Below, piece by piece: positions 55,230 through 62,766 of a stretch of DNA of 64,000 nucleotides; within the stretch, counting starts at the first letter, position 1, and every line of letters starts with the position of its first letter. A model generated the notes under the pieces. It saw only the letters and a list, made by a program, of their open reading frames with translations. It was not told where the DNA came from and ran no database searches. This stretch comes from Boseongicola sp. (GTDB taxonomy: Bacteria; Pseudomonadota; Alphaproteobacteria; Rhodobacterales; Rhodobacteraceae), in contig CP046179.1 in NCBI GenBank assembly GCA_014075275.1, positions 1,497,932 to 1,561,931 of the forward strand. The letters are read 5' to 3'. The position numbers and the translations under genes were made by a program.

Positions 55230-56447
55230 ATGAGTATGGAACGCTTCACCTTTGACGGCCACGCAGGCGACGCGCTTGCCGCCCGTCTCGATATGCCCGA
55301 TGGCCCACATCTTGCGACCGCCCTGTTCGCCCATTGCTTCACCTGCGGCAAAGACATCACCGCCGCCCGCCGCATTGCGACGCGCCTCAGTTCAATGGGC
55401 ATTGCCGTCCTCAGGTTCGATTTCACCGGCCTCGGTCATTCCGAAGGTGAGTTTGCGAATACAACTTTCACGTCCAACGCTCAGGATCTGGTTCGCGCCG
55501 CCGCCGCGCTGACAGATCGCGGGCACGCGCCCACTCTGATCATCGGCCATTCTCTCGGTGGCGCTGCTGTCTTGAAAGCCGCCACGGATATCCCATCGAT
55601 CAAGGCTGTCGTCACCATCGGCGCGCCCTTCGATCCCGGCCATGTCACCCATAATTTCGGCGACGCACTGGACAAAATTTCTAGCGATGGCAAGGCCGAG
55701 GTTTCGCTGGCTGGCCGCCCCTTCACCATCGGCAAAGACTTCGTCGATGACGTCGCAGGTGCTGCCCTGACCCCCTCTATTGCCCACCTCGGCAAAGCAC
55801 TGCTGGTCATGCACGCGCCATTGGATGAAACCGTCGGCATTGAAAACGCGACCAACATCTTCATGGCAGCCAAACACCCGAAAAGCTTCGTCACCCTTGA
55901 TAACGCCGACCATTTGGTCTCGCGTCCGGCAGACGCCGAATACACAGCCGAGGTCATTGCCGCCTGGGCCGGACGCTACCTCGACCTAAAAGCCCCAGCC
56001 CCGCCCCCCGGCGCACCAGAAGGCATCGTGCGTGTGGCCGAGGCCGATTCCAAAGGTTTCCTCCAGGACGTCAACGCAGGCCCTGCCCACCACACACTGG
56101 CGGACGAGCCCGAAGCCTACGGCGGCTCCAACCGGGGCATGACGCCCTATGGCTTCCTGTCGGCGGGTCTTGGTGCCTGCACATCAATGACGATCCGCAT
56201 GTATGCCCGGCGCAAAAAGTGGCCGCTGACTCATGTCTTCGTCGACGTCAGCCACGACAAGCTGCACGCTCAGGACGCCGGAACTACCGATAGTGCCAAG
56301 ATCGACGGCTTTCGCCGCGAGATCCATCTGGAAGGTGATCTCGATGAAGACCAACGCGCCCGCCTTCTGGAGATCGCCGACAAATGCCCGGTCCACAAGA
56401 CGCTGGAACTTGGGGCCAAAGTCGAAACCGTTCTGAAAACCGGCTAA
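55230..56447 (+). CDS. Alpha/beta hydrolase fused to OsmC-type peroxidase domain
   Basis: 405 residues. N-terminal hydrolase (about 1-250) with oxyanion region LFAHCFTCGKD, nucleophile elbow GHSLGG near 107, and a late His (DNADHLVSRP). C-terminal OsmC/Ohr-like domain (about 268-405) with the two reactive cysteines in GACTSMTIRMYA and CPVHKTLE. OsmC domains reduce organic hydroperoxides. This two-domain fusion is a recognised type; the hydrolase substrate is unknown. AGGAGA precedes ATG 55230. Confidence 0.92.
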   Translation: MSMERFTFDGHAGDALAARLDMPDGPHLATALFAHCFTCGKDITAARRIATRLSSMGIAVLRFDFTGLGHSEGEFANTTFTSNAQDLVRAAAALTDRGHAPTLIIGHSLGGAAVLKAATDIPSIKAVVTIGAPFDPGHVTHNFGDALDKISSDGKAEVSLAGRPFTIGKDFVDDVAGAALTPSIAHLGKALLVMHAPLDETVGIENATNIFMAAKHPKSFVTLDNADHLVSRPADAEYTAEVIAAWAGRYLDLKAPAPPPGAPEGIVRVAEADSKGFLQDVNAGPAHHTLADEPEAYGGSNRGMTPYGFLSAGLGACTSMTIRMYARRKKWPLTHVFVDVSHDKLHAQDAGTTDSAKIDGFRREIHLEGDLDEDQRARLLEIADKCPVHKTLELGAKVETVLKTG

Positions 56448-56474
56448 AGCCCTTGCACACCTTCGCCCTTCAAA

Positions 56475-56506
56475 GCGTTAACCTTAACACCCATTAAGGT
56501 TAACGC
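56475..56506. terminator. Long perfect inverted repeat after the hydrolase-OsmC gene
   Basis: GCGTTAACCTTAA, loop CACCCA, then the exact reverse complement. A 13-bp stem 28 bases past the stop at 56447, suited to a terminator though no T-run follows (CCCTTTCCC). The rest of the 326-base gap to deoC holds nothing recognised. Confidence 0.5.
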
Positions 56507-56773
56507 CCCTTTCCCGAATTACTCGCGTTCCAAAACCGCTTCTTCTGATCTCTCGTGCATTGCAGATGCAATGCACTGCCGACAGGCGATTGCCATCCAT
56601 CGCCGATAGGAAAATACTCCGATCGGGGCAGAGCCCCAAACAAGCCAGAAATTTCACGCGACAATTAGGCAGGCTTGCCAGCCCCTATCACAAAAAATTT
56701 GACCAAATGGTCAATGTTGATTATTCCCCCGCCCCATGCCACGCTGAAAACATCCTTTCCAAAGGCTGCTGCC

Positions 56774-57775
56774 ATGCCCGCCACAACCGCCACCAAAACT
56801 ACCGCAACGCTCGCCCATCTGCCGCAGGCGATCGAGCCGCGCAATCCCGGCACCGTGCTGGATCTGGATCGCATCACTAGCCTTCAGGCCAACACCAGCG
56901 CCATTGAACGCCGCGCCGCCACCCTGCCCGGTCGCCGCTCGGTAAAGAAAGACTTCCAGGCCGCCTGGCACCTGCGCGCCGTCACTATGATCGACCTAAC
57001 CACGCTGTCGGGCGACGACACCGAAGGCCGCGTTCGCCGCCTTTGCGCCAAGGCTGCGAACCCCATCCGCGCCGAACTCCTCGACCAACTTGGCATGGAC
57101 CCGATCACAACTGGTGCCGTCTGTGTCTACCACGACATGATCCCCACCGCCGTCAAAGCCCTCGAAGGCACTGGCATCCCGGTCGCCGCCGTCTCAACCG
57201 GCTTTCCTGCGGGCCTCTCACCCCTGCATCTGCGCATCGCCGAGATTGAAGAAAGCGTCAAAGCCGGGGCCAAGGAAATCGACATCGTCATTTCGCGCCG
57301 TCACGCGCTTACACAAAACTGGCAGGCGCTTTACGACGAAATGCGCGCCTTTCGTGCGGCCTGCGGCGACGCCCACGTCAAAGCCATCTTGGCCACCGGC
57401 GAACTTGGCACGCTCAGGAACGTCGCCCGCGCCAGCTGGGTCTGCATGATGGCCGGGGCCGATTTCATCAAAACTTCAACCGGCAAAGAACCCGTCAACG
57501 CCACGCTACCTGTCACCCTTACTATGATCCGCGCGATCCGCGCCTATCATCAGGCCACTGGCTACCGAGTCGGATACAAACCCGCAGGCGGCATTTCCAA
57601 AGCCAAAGACTCCGTTACCTATCTTACTATGATCAAAGACGAATTGGGCGACCGCTGGCTGCGGCCCGACCTGTTCCGCTTTGGGGCATCGTCCCTTCTG
57701 GGCGACATCGAACGCCAGCTCGAACACCACCTGACGGGCCGCTATTCGGCGGGCTACCGTCATCCGGTCGGATAA
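56774..57775 (+). CDS. deoC: Deoxyribose-phosphate aldolase
   Basis: Splits 2-deoxyribose-5-phosphate into acetaldehyde and glyceraldehyde-3-phosphate. 333 residues (the long DeoC type). The Schiff-base lysine lies in DFIKTSTGKEPVNAT (about 230) and the second lysine in GYKPAGGIS (about 268). FPAGLSPLHLRIAEIEES near 140 is also typical. Start ATG 56774 behind AAAGG. Followed closely by the DUF1272 gene and the aldehyde dehydrogenase that could oxidise the acetaldehyde. Confidence 0.97.
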   Translation: MPATTATKTTATLAHLPQAIEPRNPGTVLDLDRITSLQANTSAIERRAATLPGRRSVKKDFQAAWHLRAVTMIDLTTLSGDDTEGRVRRLCAKAANPIRAELLDQLGMDPITTGAVCVYHDMIPTAVKALEGTGIPVAAVSTGFPAGLSPLHLRIAEIEESVKAGAKEIDIVISRRHALTQNWQALYDEMRAFRAACGDAHVKAILATGELGTLRNVARASWVCMMAGADFIKTSTGKEPVNATLPVTLTMIRAIRAYHQATGYRVGYKPAGGISKAKDSVTYLTMIKDELGDRWLRPDLFRFGASSLLGDIERQLEHHLTGRYSAGYRHPVG

Positions 57776-57779
57776 ACAG

Positions 57780-58022
57780 ATGCTGGATCTCAGACCCAAT
57801 TGCGAATGCTGCAATACAGACCTCGCGCCTGACAATGATCAGGCGATGATCTGCACTTTTGAATGCACATTTTGCCGAACCTGTGTTGAAACCCGGCTAG
57901 ACGGCACCTGCCCCAACTGCGGCGGCAGCTTCACATCACGACCAATTCGCCCCGAAGCCATGCTGGTCAAATACCCGGCCTCGACCAAACGCGTTTCCAA
58001 ACCTGAAGGATGTGACGCATGA
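57780..58022 (+). CDS. DUF1272 zinc-ribbon-like protein
   Basis: 80 residues with paired cysteines CECCNTDL, CTFECTFCRTCVE and GTCPNCGG, matching the DUF1272 family; probably binds zinc. Starts five bases after the deoC stop and its last four bases overlap the aldehyde dehydrogenase start (ATGA). Function unknown, but the fixed place in this operon suggests a link to deoxynucleoside breakdown. Confidence 0.88.
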   Translation: MLDLRPNCECCNTDLAPDNDQAMICTFECTFCRTCVETRLDGTCPNCGGSFTSRPIRPEAMLVKYPASTKRVSKPEGCDA

Positions 58023-60355
58023 ACGTCCGCGAAATCTTCGACACCATGGAATACGGCCCCGCCCCCGAGGATGCCTCGGAAGCGCTGAAATGGCTCGCCA
58101 GCCACGACAAGAAATTCGGCCACATGATCAATGGTCAGTGGACGAAACCAGCCCAGACCTTTGCCTCCAAGAACCCCGCCACCGGCAAAGCTCTGGCCAA
58201 AATAAGCCAAGCCAAGCCGAAAGACATCAACGCCGCCGTCGCCGCCGCCCGCAAAGCGCAACCGGCATGGGCCAAAGACGCCAAGAAACGCGCCCGCGTC
58301 CTCTACGCGCTGGCCCGTCTCGTGCAAAAGCAGTCCCGCCTCTTTGCCACTCTAGAGACCCTCGACAACGGCAAGCCCATCCGCGAAAGCCGCGATATCG
58401 ACATCCCCCTCGTCGCCCGCCACTTCTATTATCACGCGGGCATGGCGCAATTGATGGACGATGAACTGCCAGACCGGCAAGCATTGGGCGTCTGCGGCCA
58501 GATCATCCCATGGAATTTCCCGCTTCTGATGCTGTCCTGGAAAATAGCGCCAGCGCTGGCCATGGGCAACACCGTGGTGCTGAAACCGGCGGAATTCACC
58601 TCGCTGACCGCACTTCTTTTTGCAGATCTGGCACGAGAGGCTGGCGTTCCGCCCGGCGTTCTGAACATCATCACCGGTGATGGCGCTGCGGGCGAGATGA
58701 TCGTCAATCACAAAGACATCGACAAGATCGCCTTCACTGGCTCCACTTCCGTTGGGCGAAAAATACGAGAAGCAACAGCGGGTTCCGGCAAGAAGCTCAC
58801 GTTGGAACTCGGCGGGAAGTCTCCCTACATCGTCTTCGACGACGCCGACATTGATTCAGCTATCGAAGGCCTCGTTGACGCCATTTGGTTCAATCAGGGC
58901 CAGGTTTGCTGCGCCGGTTCGCGCCTTCTCATTCAGGAAGGCATCGCAGACGATTTCTATGCGCGCCTGAAAACCCGCATGGACACCCTCCGTCTGGGCG
59001 ACCCGCTGGATAAATGCATCGACGTCGGCGCCGTGGTCGATCCGACCCAGCTTAAGACCATCAAAAACCTTGTCGGCTCCAGCGGCGGCGATATATACCA
59101 CGCCTCCACGCCAATCCCCGACAAGGGCTGTTTTTATCCGCCAACTCTGATCACCGGCCTGTCCACGGCCGATAAGTTGATGCAGGAAGAGATTTTCGGC
59201 CCCGTGCTTGTCGCCACAACCTTCCGCACGCCCGAAGAAGCGGTAGAGCTGGCCAACAACACACGCTACGGCCTTGCCGCGACCCTTTGGACGGAAAACG
59301 TAAACCTCGCCCTCGATATCGCCCCTAAACTCGTCGCCGGGGTCGTCTGGGTTAACGCCACCAATCTCTTTGATGCTGCCGCCGGTTTCGGCGGCGTGCG
59401 CGAAAGCGGCTTTGGCCGTGAAGGCGGCTGGGAGGGCCTCCTAGCCTACACCAAAGCCAAAGGCACTGCTAAATCCCTCACCGCCATCACACCTGCAGCC
59501 GCCCCCGCCAAAGCCGCGACCGATGACATGGACCGGACCGCAAAACTTTACATCGGCGGCAAACAGGCGCGCCCTGACGGCGGCTATTCCCGCGCCATCT
59601 GGTCGCCAAAAGGCAAGCTCCTCAGTCACGCGCCGCTGGCCAACCGCAAGGACCTCAGGAACGCTGTCGAGGCAATGAATGCCGCCAAGGGCTGGTCAAA
59701 AACTACCGGTCACCTGCGCGCGCAAATCCTCTACTACCTCGGCGAAAACCTCTCTGCCCGCGCAGATGAATTTGCCAGCCGCATCAACCAGATGACCGGC
59801 AAACGCACAGGCGCGACCGAAGTCGCCGACAGCATCGACCGCCTCTTCACTTGGGCCGCTTGGGCTGACAAATATGACGGCCGCGCCAAGGGCGTGCCGC
59901 TCCGGGGCATTGCCCTAGCGATGAACGAACCCGTCGGCAAAATCGCCGCCTTCGCCCCCGACGATCACCCCCTTCTCGGCCTCACCAGTCTCATCGGCCC
60001 CGCACTTGCCATGGGCAACCGGATCACCCTCTTGGCAAGCGAACCCTACCCCCTCGCAGCCACCGATCTTTATCAGGTGCTGGAAAGCTCCGACGTCCCC
60101 GGTGGCGTGGTCAACATCCTGACCGGCAGCCACGCGGAACTTGCCCCACAGGTCGCGGGCCACATGGATATTGATGCAGTCTGGAGCTTCTCGTCCGCGA
60201 ACCTGTCAGCAGAAATCGAACGGGAAAGCGCCCATAACCTCAAACGCACCTGGGTCACCAACGGCAAAGCTCACGATTGGTCCAACGCCAATGCCAGCTC
60301 ATTCCTCGCCGCCGCAACCGAGGTCAAAACCATCTGGGTGCCCTACGGCGAGTAA
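58019..60355 (+). CDS. Double aldehyde dehydrogenase (second half non-catalytic)
   Basis: 778 residues. The first 485 form a complete aldehyde dehydrogenase: IPWNFPLLML, FTGSTSVGRKIREA, catalytic Glu in LELGGKSPYIVF (about 263) and Cys in GQVCCAGSRLL (about 297). Residues about 505-778 repeat the N-terminal cofactor region of the family (LYIGGKQARPDGGY, VGKIAAFAPDDHP, IGPALAMGN, FSSANLSAEI) but stop before a catalytic Cys, and no LGGK-type Glu is seen. Likely oxidises acetaldehyde from DeoC; the second half may be structural. Confidence 0.93.
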   Translation: MNVREIFDTMEYGPAPEDASEALKWLASHDKKFGHMINGQWTKPAQTFASKNPATGKALAKISQAKPKDINAAVAAARKAQPAWAKDAKKRARVLYALARLVQKQSRLFATLETLDNGKPIRESRDIDIPLVARHFYYHAGMAQLMDDELPDRQALGVCGQIIPWNFPLLMLSWKIAPALAMGNTVVLKPAEFTSLTALLFADLAREAGVPPGVLNIITGDGAAGEMIVNHKDIDKIAFTGSTSVGRKIREATAGSGKKLTLELGGKSPYIVFDDADIDSAIEGLVDAIWFNQGQVCCAGSRLLIQEGIADDFYARLKTRMDTLRLGDPLDKCIDVGAVVDPTQLKTIKNLVGSSGGDIYHASTPIPDKGCFYPPTLITGLSTADKLMQEEIFGPVLVATTFRTPEEAVELANNTRYGLAATLWTENVNLALDIAPKLVAGVVWVNATNLFDAAAGFGGVRESGFGREGGWEGLLAYTKAKGTAKSLTAITPAAAPAKAATDDMDRTAKLYIGGKQARPDGGYSRAIWSPKGKLLSHAPLANRKDLRNAVEAMNAAKGWSKTTGHLRAQILYYLGENLSARADEFASRINQMTGKRTGATEVADSIDRLFTWAAWADKYDGRAKGVPLRGIALAMNEPVGKIAAFAPDDHPLLGLTSLIGPALAMGNRITLLASEPYPLAATDLYQVLESSDVPGGVVNILTGSHAELAPQVAGHMDIDAVWSFSSANLSAEIERESAHNLKRTWVTNGKAHDWSNANASSFLAAATEVKTIWVPYGE

Positions 60356-60391
60356 TCCAGTCTTCTTTTGATCAAAAATACTCCGGGGTGA

Positions 60392-60483
60392 GGGCCAAAG
60401 GCCCGAGGGGCAGCGCCCCTTCCCCCCGCGACGCCGTAAGGCGGCGCAAATGATGGAAATCTGACGCCGACAGGCGGCGCAAA
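60392..60483. repeat. Cluster of four GC-rich hairpins between convergent genes
   Basis: GGGCC-AAA-GGCCC (60392-60404), AGGGGC-AGC-GCCCCT (60406-60420), and two 21-base direct repeats (60430-60450, 60463-60483) that each fold as GCCG-NN-AGGCGGC and differ at two or fewer loop positions. Probably a bidirectional terminator built from repeated elements. Confidence 0.65.
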
Positions 60484-60545
60484 CAAAAAACACCCCCGAC
60501 GCAATCCGCGCCGAGAGTGCTTATCATCTCGCGATCAGAAAGACC

Positions 60546-61013
60546 TTAGTTCAGCTCTTTCGCCTCAACGGCCTTGGTCTCAATCGTATCGCCACTGGCA
60601 ATCTCGATCCGACGTGGTTTCAGCGCCTCAGGCACCTCGCGCGTCAGATCAATATTCAGCATCCCGTTCACATGGCTGGCACCTGATACCCGCACGTGAT
60701 CGGCCAGGGTAAAACGGCGCTCGAACGCGCGTGTGGCAATCCCGCGATGCAGGAATGTCCGCTCTGCCTCGTCACTGGCCTTGCGGGCGGTCACGATCAG
60801 CGCGTTTTCCTTCACTTCAACGCCAAGGTCTTCGTCGCCAAACCCGGCAACGGCAATCGAAATCCGCCAACCATCTTCCGACGTTTTCTCAATGTTATAA
60901 GGGGGATAGGACGGTGCGCTTGACGTATCTGTCGACACCCGGTCCATTAAATCCGCGATCTGGTCAAATCCGACGCTGGCGCGGTAAAGCGGTGCAAAAT
61001 CATAAGCTCTCAT
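60546..61013 (-). CDS. Small heat-shock protein, Hsp20/IbpA family
   Basis: 155 residues. Alpha-crystallin domain at about 38-125: YNIEKTSEDGWRISIAVAGF, LGVEVKENALIVTARK, FLHRGIATRAFERRFTLAD and MLNIDLTREVPE. The N-terminal MRAYDFAPLYRASVGFD and Y..PPYNI match IbpA proteins. It holds unfolding proteins for refolding by DnaK/ClpB. AAGGA nine bases before ATG 61013 is embedded in a ROSE-like hairpin. Confidence 0.95.
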   Translation of the reverse strand: MRAYDFAPLYRASVGFDQIADLMDRVSTDTSSAPSYPPYNIEKTSEDGWRISIAVAGFGDEDLGVEVKENALIVTARKASDEAERTFLHRGIATRAFERRFTLADHVRVSGASHVNGMLNIDLTREVPEALKPRRIEIASGDTIETKAVEAKELN

Positions 61014-61075
61014 GTGGGTCATCCTTTTTATAAGCGATCCCGTGGGCGCCCCCCGGTCAACCGGCAAGGCAAAAT
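61014..61075 (-). promoter_or_regulatory. ROSE-like RNA thermometer in the hsp20 leader
   Basis: On the minus strand ATCGCTT (61038-61032) pairs with AAGGAT (ribosome site, about 61026-61021) across a short A/T loop, leaving one G unpaired. This bulged-G pairing of U-C-G-C-U with AGGA is the hallmark of ROSE elements, which occur before ibpA-type genes. A CCGG-TTGA-CCGG hairpin lies further upstream (about 61059-61070). Confidence 0.65.
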
Positions 61076-61151
61076 AAAAGCAGAGCCGCGATAGGCCTCT
61101 GCCCCAATCACATATGAACAGATTTTTGGGCTTCAAGCCCCCAGCATTGAG

Positions 61152-61847
61152 CTACTTGAACTGGTCCAGCAAAGGCACCAATCGAAGTTCAACATTCGCG
61201 CCCTGCCCAACAGGTTGAACCCTAACGCGCGATCGGCTGGACAAAACGGCGACAAGCTCTACGCGGTCGTTCAACTTCCGCAAGATCGGTGCGCCGCTTT
61301 CGCCCCCCCGAACCGGACAGCCCAATGTCACCAAACCGCGTAATCCAGTGATGACCTCGCAAATCCGCTGTCGAGGTTTGAAACTTGCGTCCGGACGCCA
61401 ACTAGCCAGAAACAACCGCTCGCCTAATTCGGCGCCCAAGCCCTGGCTGAAGGGCACTGCTACATCGTTGGGTATCGGGGCTTTCAATTTCAGTGCCGCC
61501 ATGTCGAACCTCAACCGATAATTCGAAAACCCGCCTGAAAGTTCATAGAGCGGGTGCACCGCAATTGCATCGACACCGTACTCACGTCCGCGCACACCAT
61601 CACCAGGACGAAATACCCAACCCACGGGCCCATCGCCCGCATTTCTCGCTGAAAAAGCCACGCAGTGGGCTGCCGTCAAAACCACGTCCGGCTCAATCAA
61701 TGAAGCTGAACACGTCTTGGTTTCTCCGTTTTCGATGACCAACTCGATCCGACCCGCCGCCGCCATAGGATCAGCCTCGGCCAAAAGAACGATCGGAAAG
61801 CAAAAAAATGCAAAGCCCAGGGTAACTGTCAGAATTCGCAACGTCAT
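61152..61847 (-). CDS. Trypsin-like serine protease, exported (second of a pair)
   Basis: 231 residues with a signal peptide (ILTVTLGFAFFCFPIVLLAEA). Catalytic His in LTAAHC (about 60), Asp in RFDMAALKL (about 115) and Ser in GGESGAP (about 186). Cysteines near the His and Ser are placed for disulfides. Chymotrypsin fold, S1 family. It lies 39 bases after the second protease gene and reads in the same direction. Confidence 0.92.
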   Translation of the reverse strand: MTLRILTVTLGFAFFCFPIVLLAEADPMAAAGRIELVIENGETKTCSASLIEPDVVLTAAHCVAFSARNAGDGPVGWVFRPGDGVRGREYGVDAIAVHPLYELSGGFSNYRLRFDMAALKLKAPIPNDVAVPFSQGLGAELGERLFLASWRPDASFKPRQRICEVITGLRGLVTLGCPVRGGESGAPILRKLNDRVELVAVLSSRSRVRVQPVGQGANVELRLVPLLDQFK

Positions 61848-61886
61848 AAACCAAAGGTTCCCGACGCGCCCACACAGGTCAAGTCC

Positions 61887-62699
61887 CTATGGCTTCAGAA
61901 ATTTGGCACCGCCGGTATTGCGGTTGGGCATTAGAGTGCCCGGCGCGGCACGCACAAAAACACCGTCGGCCTGCCCCATTAAATCCTTCAGCTCCTGCAA
62001 TGGTTTTTCCAGGTTCGTTCCCAAGGCAACACGACGCCCTTGAACCGTAGCCTTGGCGGACACGACGGATACAATCCGGGCCTCGCCGTCAACTTCTGCA
62101 AATATCGGCGCTCCAGATGATCCAAAATCGACATCACACGACACAATCAACGCGCCTCGTTGGCGCGCCAATACATGGCATACTTCTTGCAGCGAAAGAG
62201 TGTTCGAGCGGTCGTGGGCGTAAGAGACAACGCCCACATTCGCGCCCTTACGCGGCCTTGAGGCTATTTTGAAAGGCTGAACTTGCGATAATCGAATTTC
62301 GCTTTCCAACTCCAGCAGCGCCAGATCATTCGAAATACGCATCTCTCCCGAAGGTCCAGTGTATTCATACTCGGGATGGGTAATTGCGCGCCGGACTTTT
62401 CGATAGGCCAATGCCTTTCCATTGCGCCACCCGGCTAGAAACGTAATCTCACTGGCTGGCACCTGCTCGGCTGAACCCTGATCATAAAGACAGTGGGCTG
62501 CCGTCAATACCAGTCGAGAAGAAATCAAAGCGCCGGTGCACATACCGCCATAGCCGATATTCAGCCGTCCGACGGCCTCCCAACCCCGCGCCTCATAACT
62601 GGTCATCAGGGCCGTAAGCTCGGTTGCTGGTTTGCTCTCCGCCAACACAGGCGAGTTTATCGCTAAAGCCGCACAAAGTGCTGCAAACAATCGTTTCAT
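61887..62699 (-). CDS. Trypsin-like serine protease, exported (first of a pair)
   Basis: 270 residues; signal peptide LFAALCAALAINSPVLAES after GGGGA. Catalytic His in LTAAHC (about 70), Asp in SNDLALLEL (about 126) and Ser in FGSSGAP (about 196). A C-terminal tail of about 45 residues (GTNLEKPLQELKDLMGQADG and on) is longer than in its neighbour. The two are diverged paralogues in one probable transcript. Confidence 0.92.
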   Translation of the reverse strand: MKRLFAALCAALAINSPVLAESKPATELTALMTSYEARGWEAVGRLNIGYGGMCTGALISSRLVLTAAHCLYDQGSAEQVPASEITFLAGWRNGKALAYRKVRRAITHPEYEYTGPSGEMRISNDLALLELESEIRLSQVQPFKIASRPRKGANVGVVSYAHDRSNTLSLQEVCHVLARQRGALIVSCDVDFGSSGAPIFAEVDGEARIVSVVSAKATVQGRRVALGTNLEKPLQELKDLMGQADGVFVRAAPGTLMPNRNTGGAKFLKP

Positions 62700-62766
62700 T
62701 ACGTCCCCTTCGCCACCAATAATCAGGCTAAAACGAAGATTGGACAAGATTATGACGTCGTTTTGA

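Noticed and set aside
56475-56506. CtrA binding site
   Set aside because: The sequence is rich in TTAA but the spacing between TTAA boxes is six, not the seven of the CtrA consensus, and it lies at a gene's 3' end.
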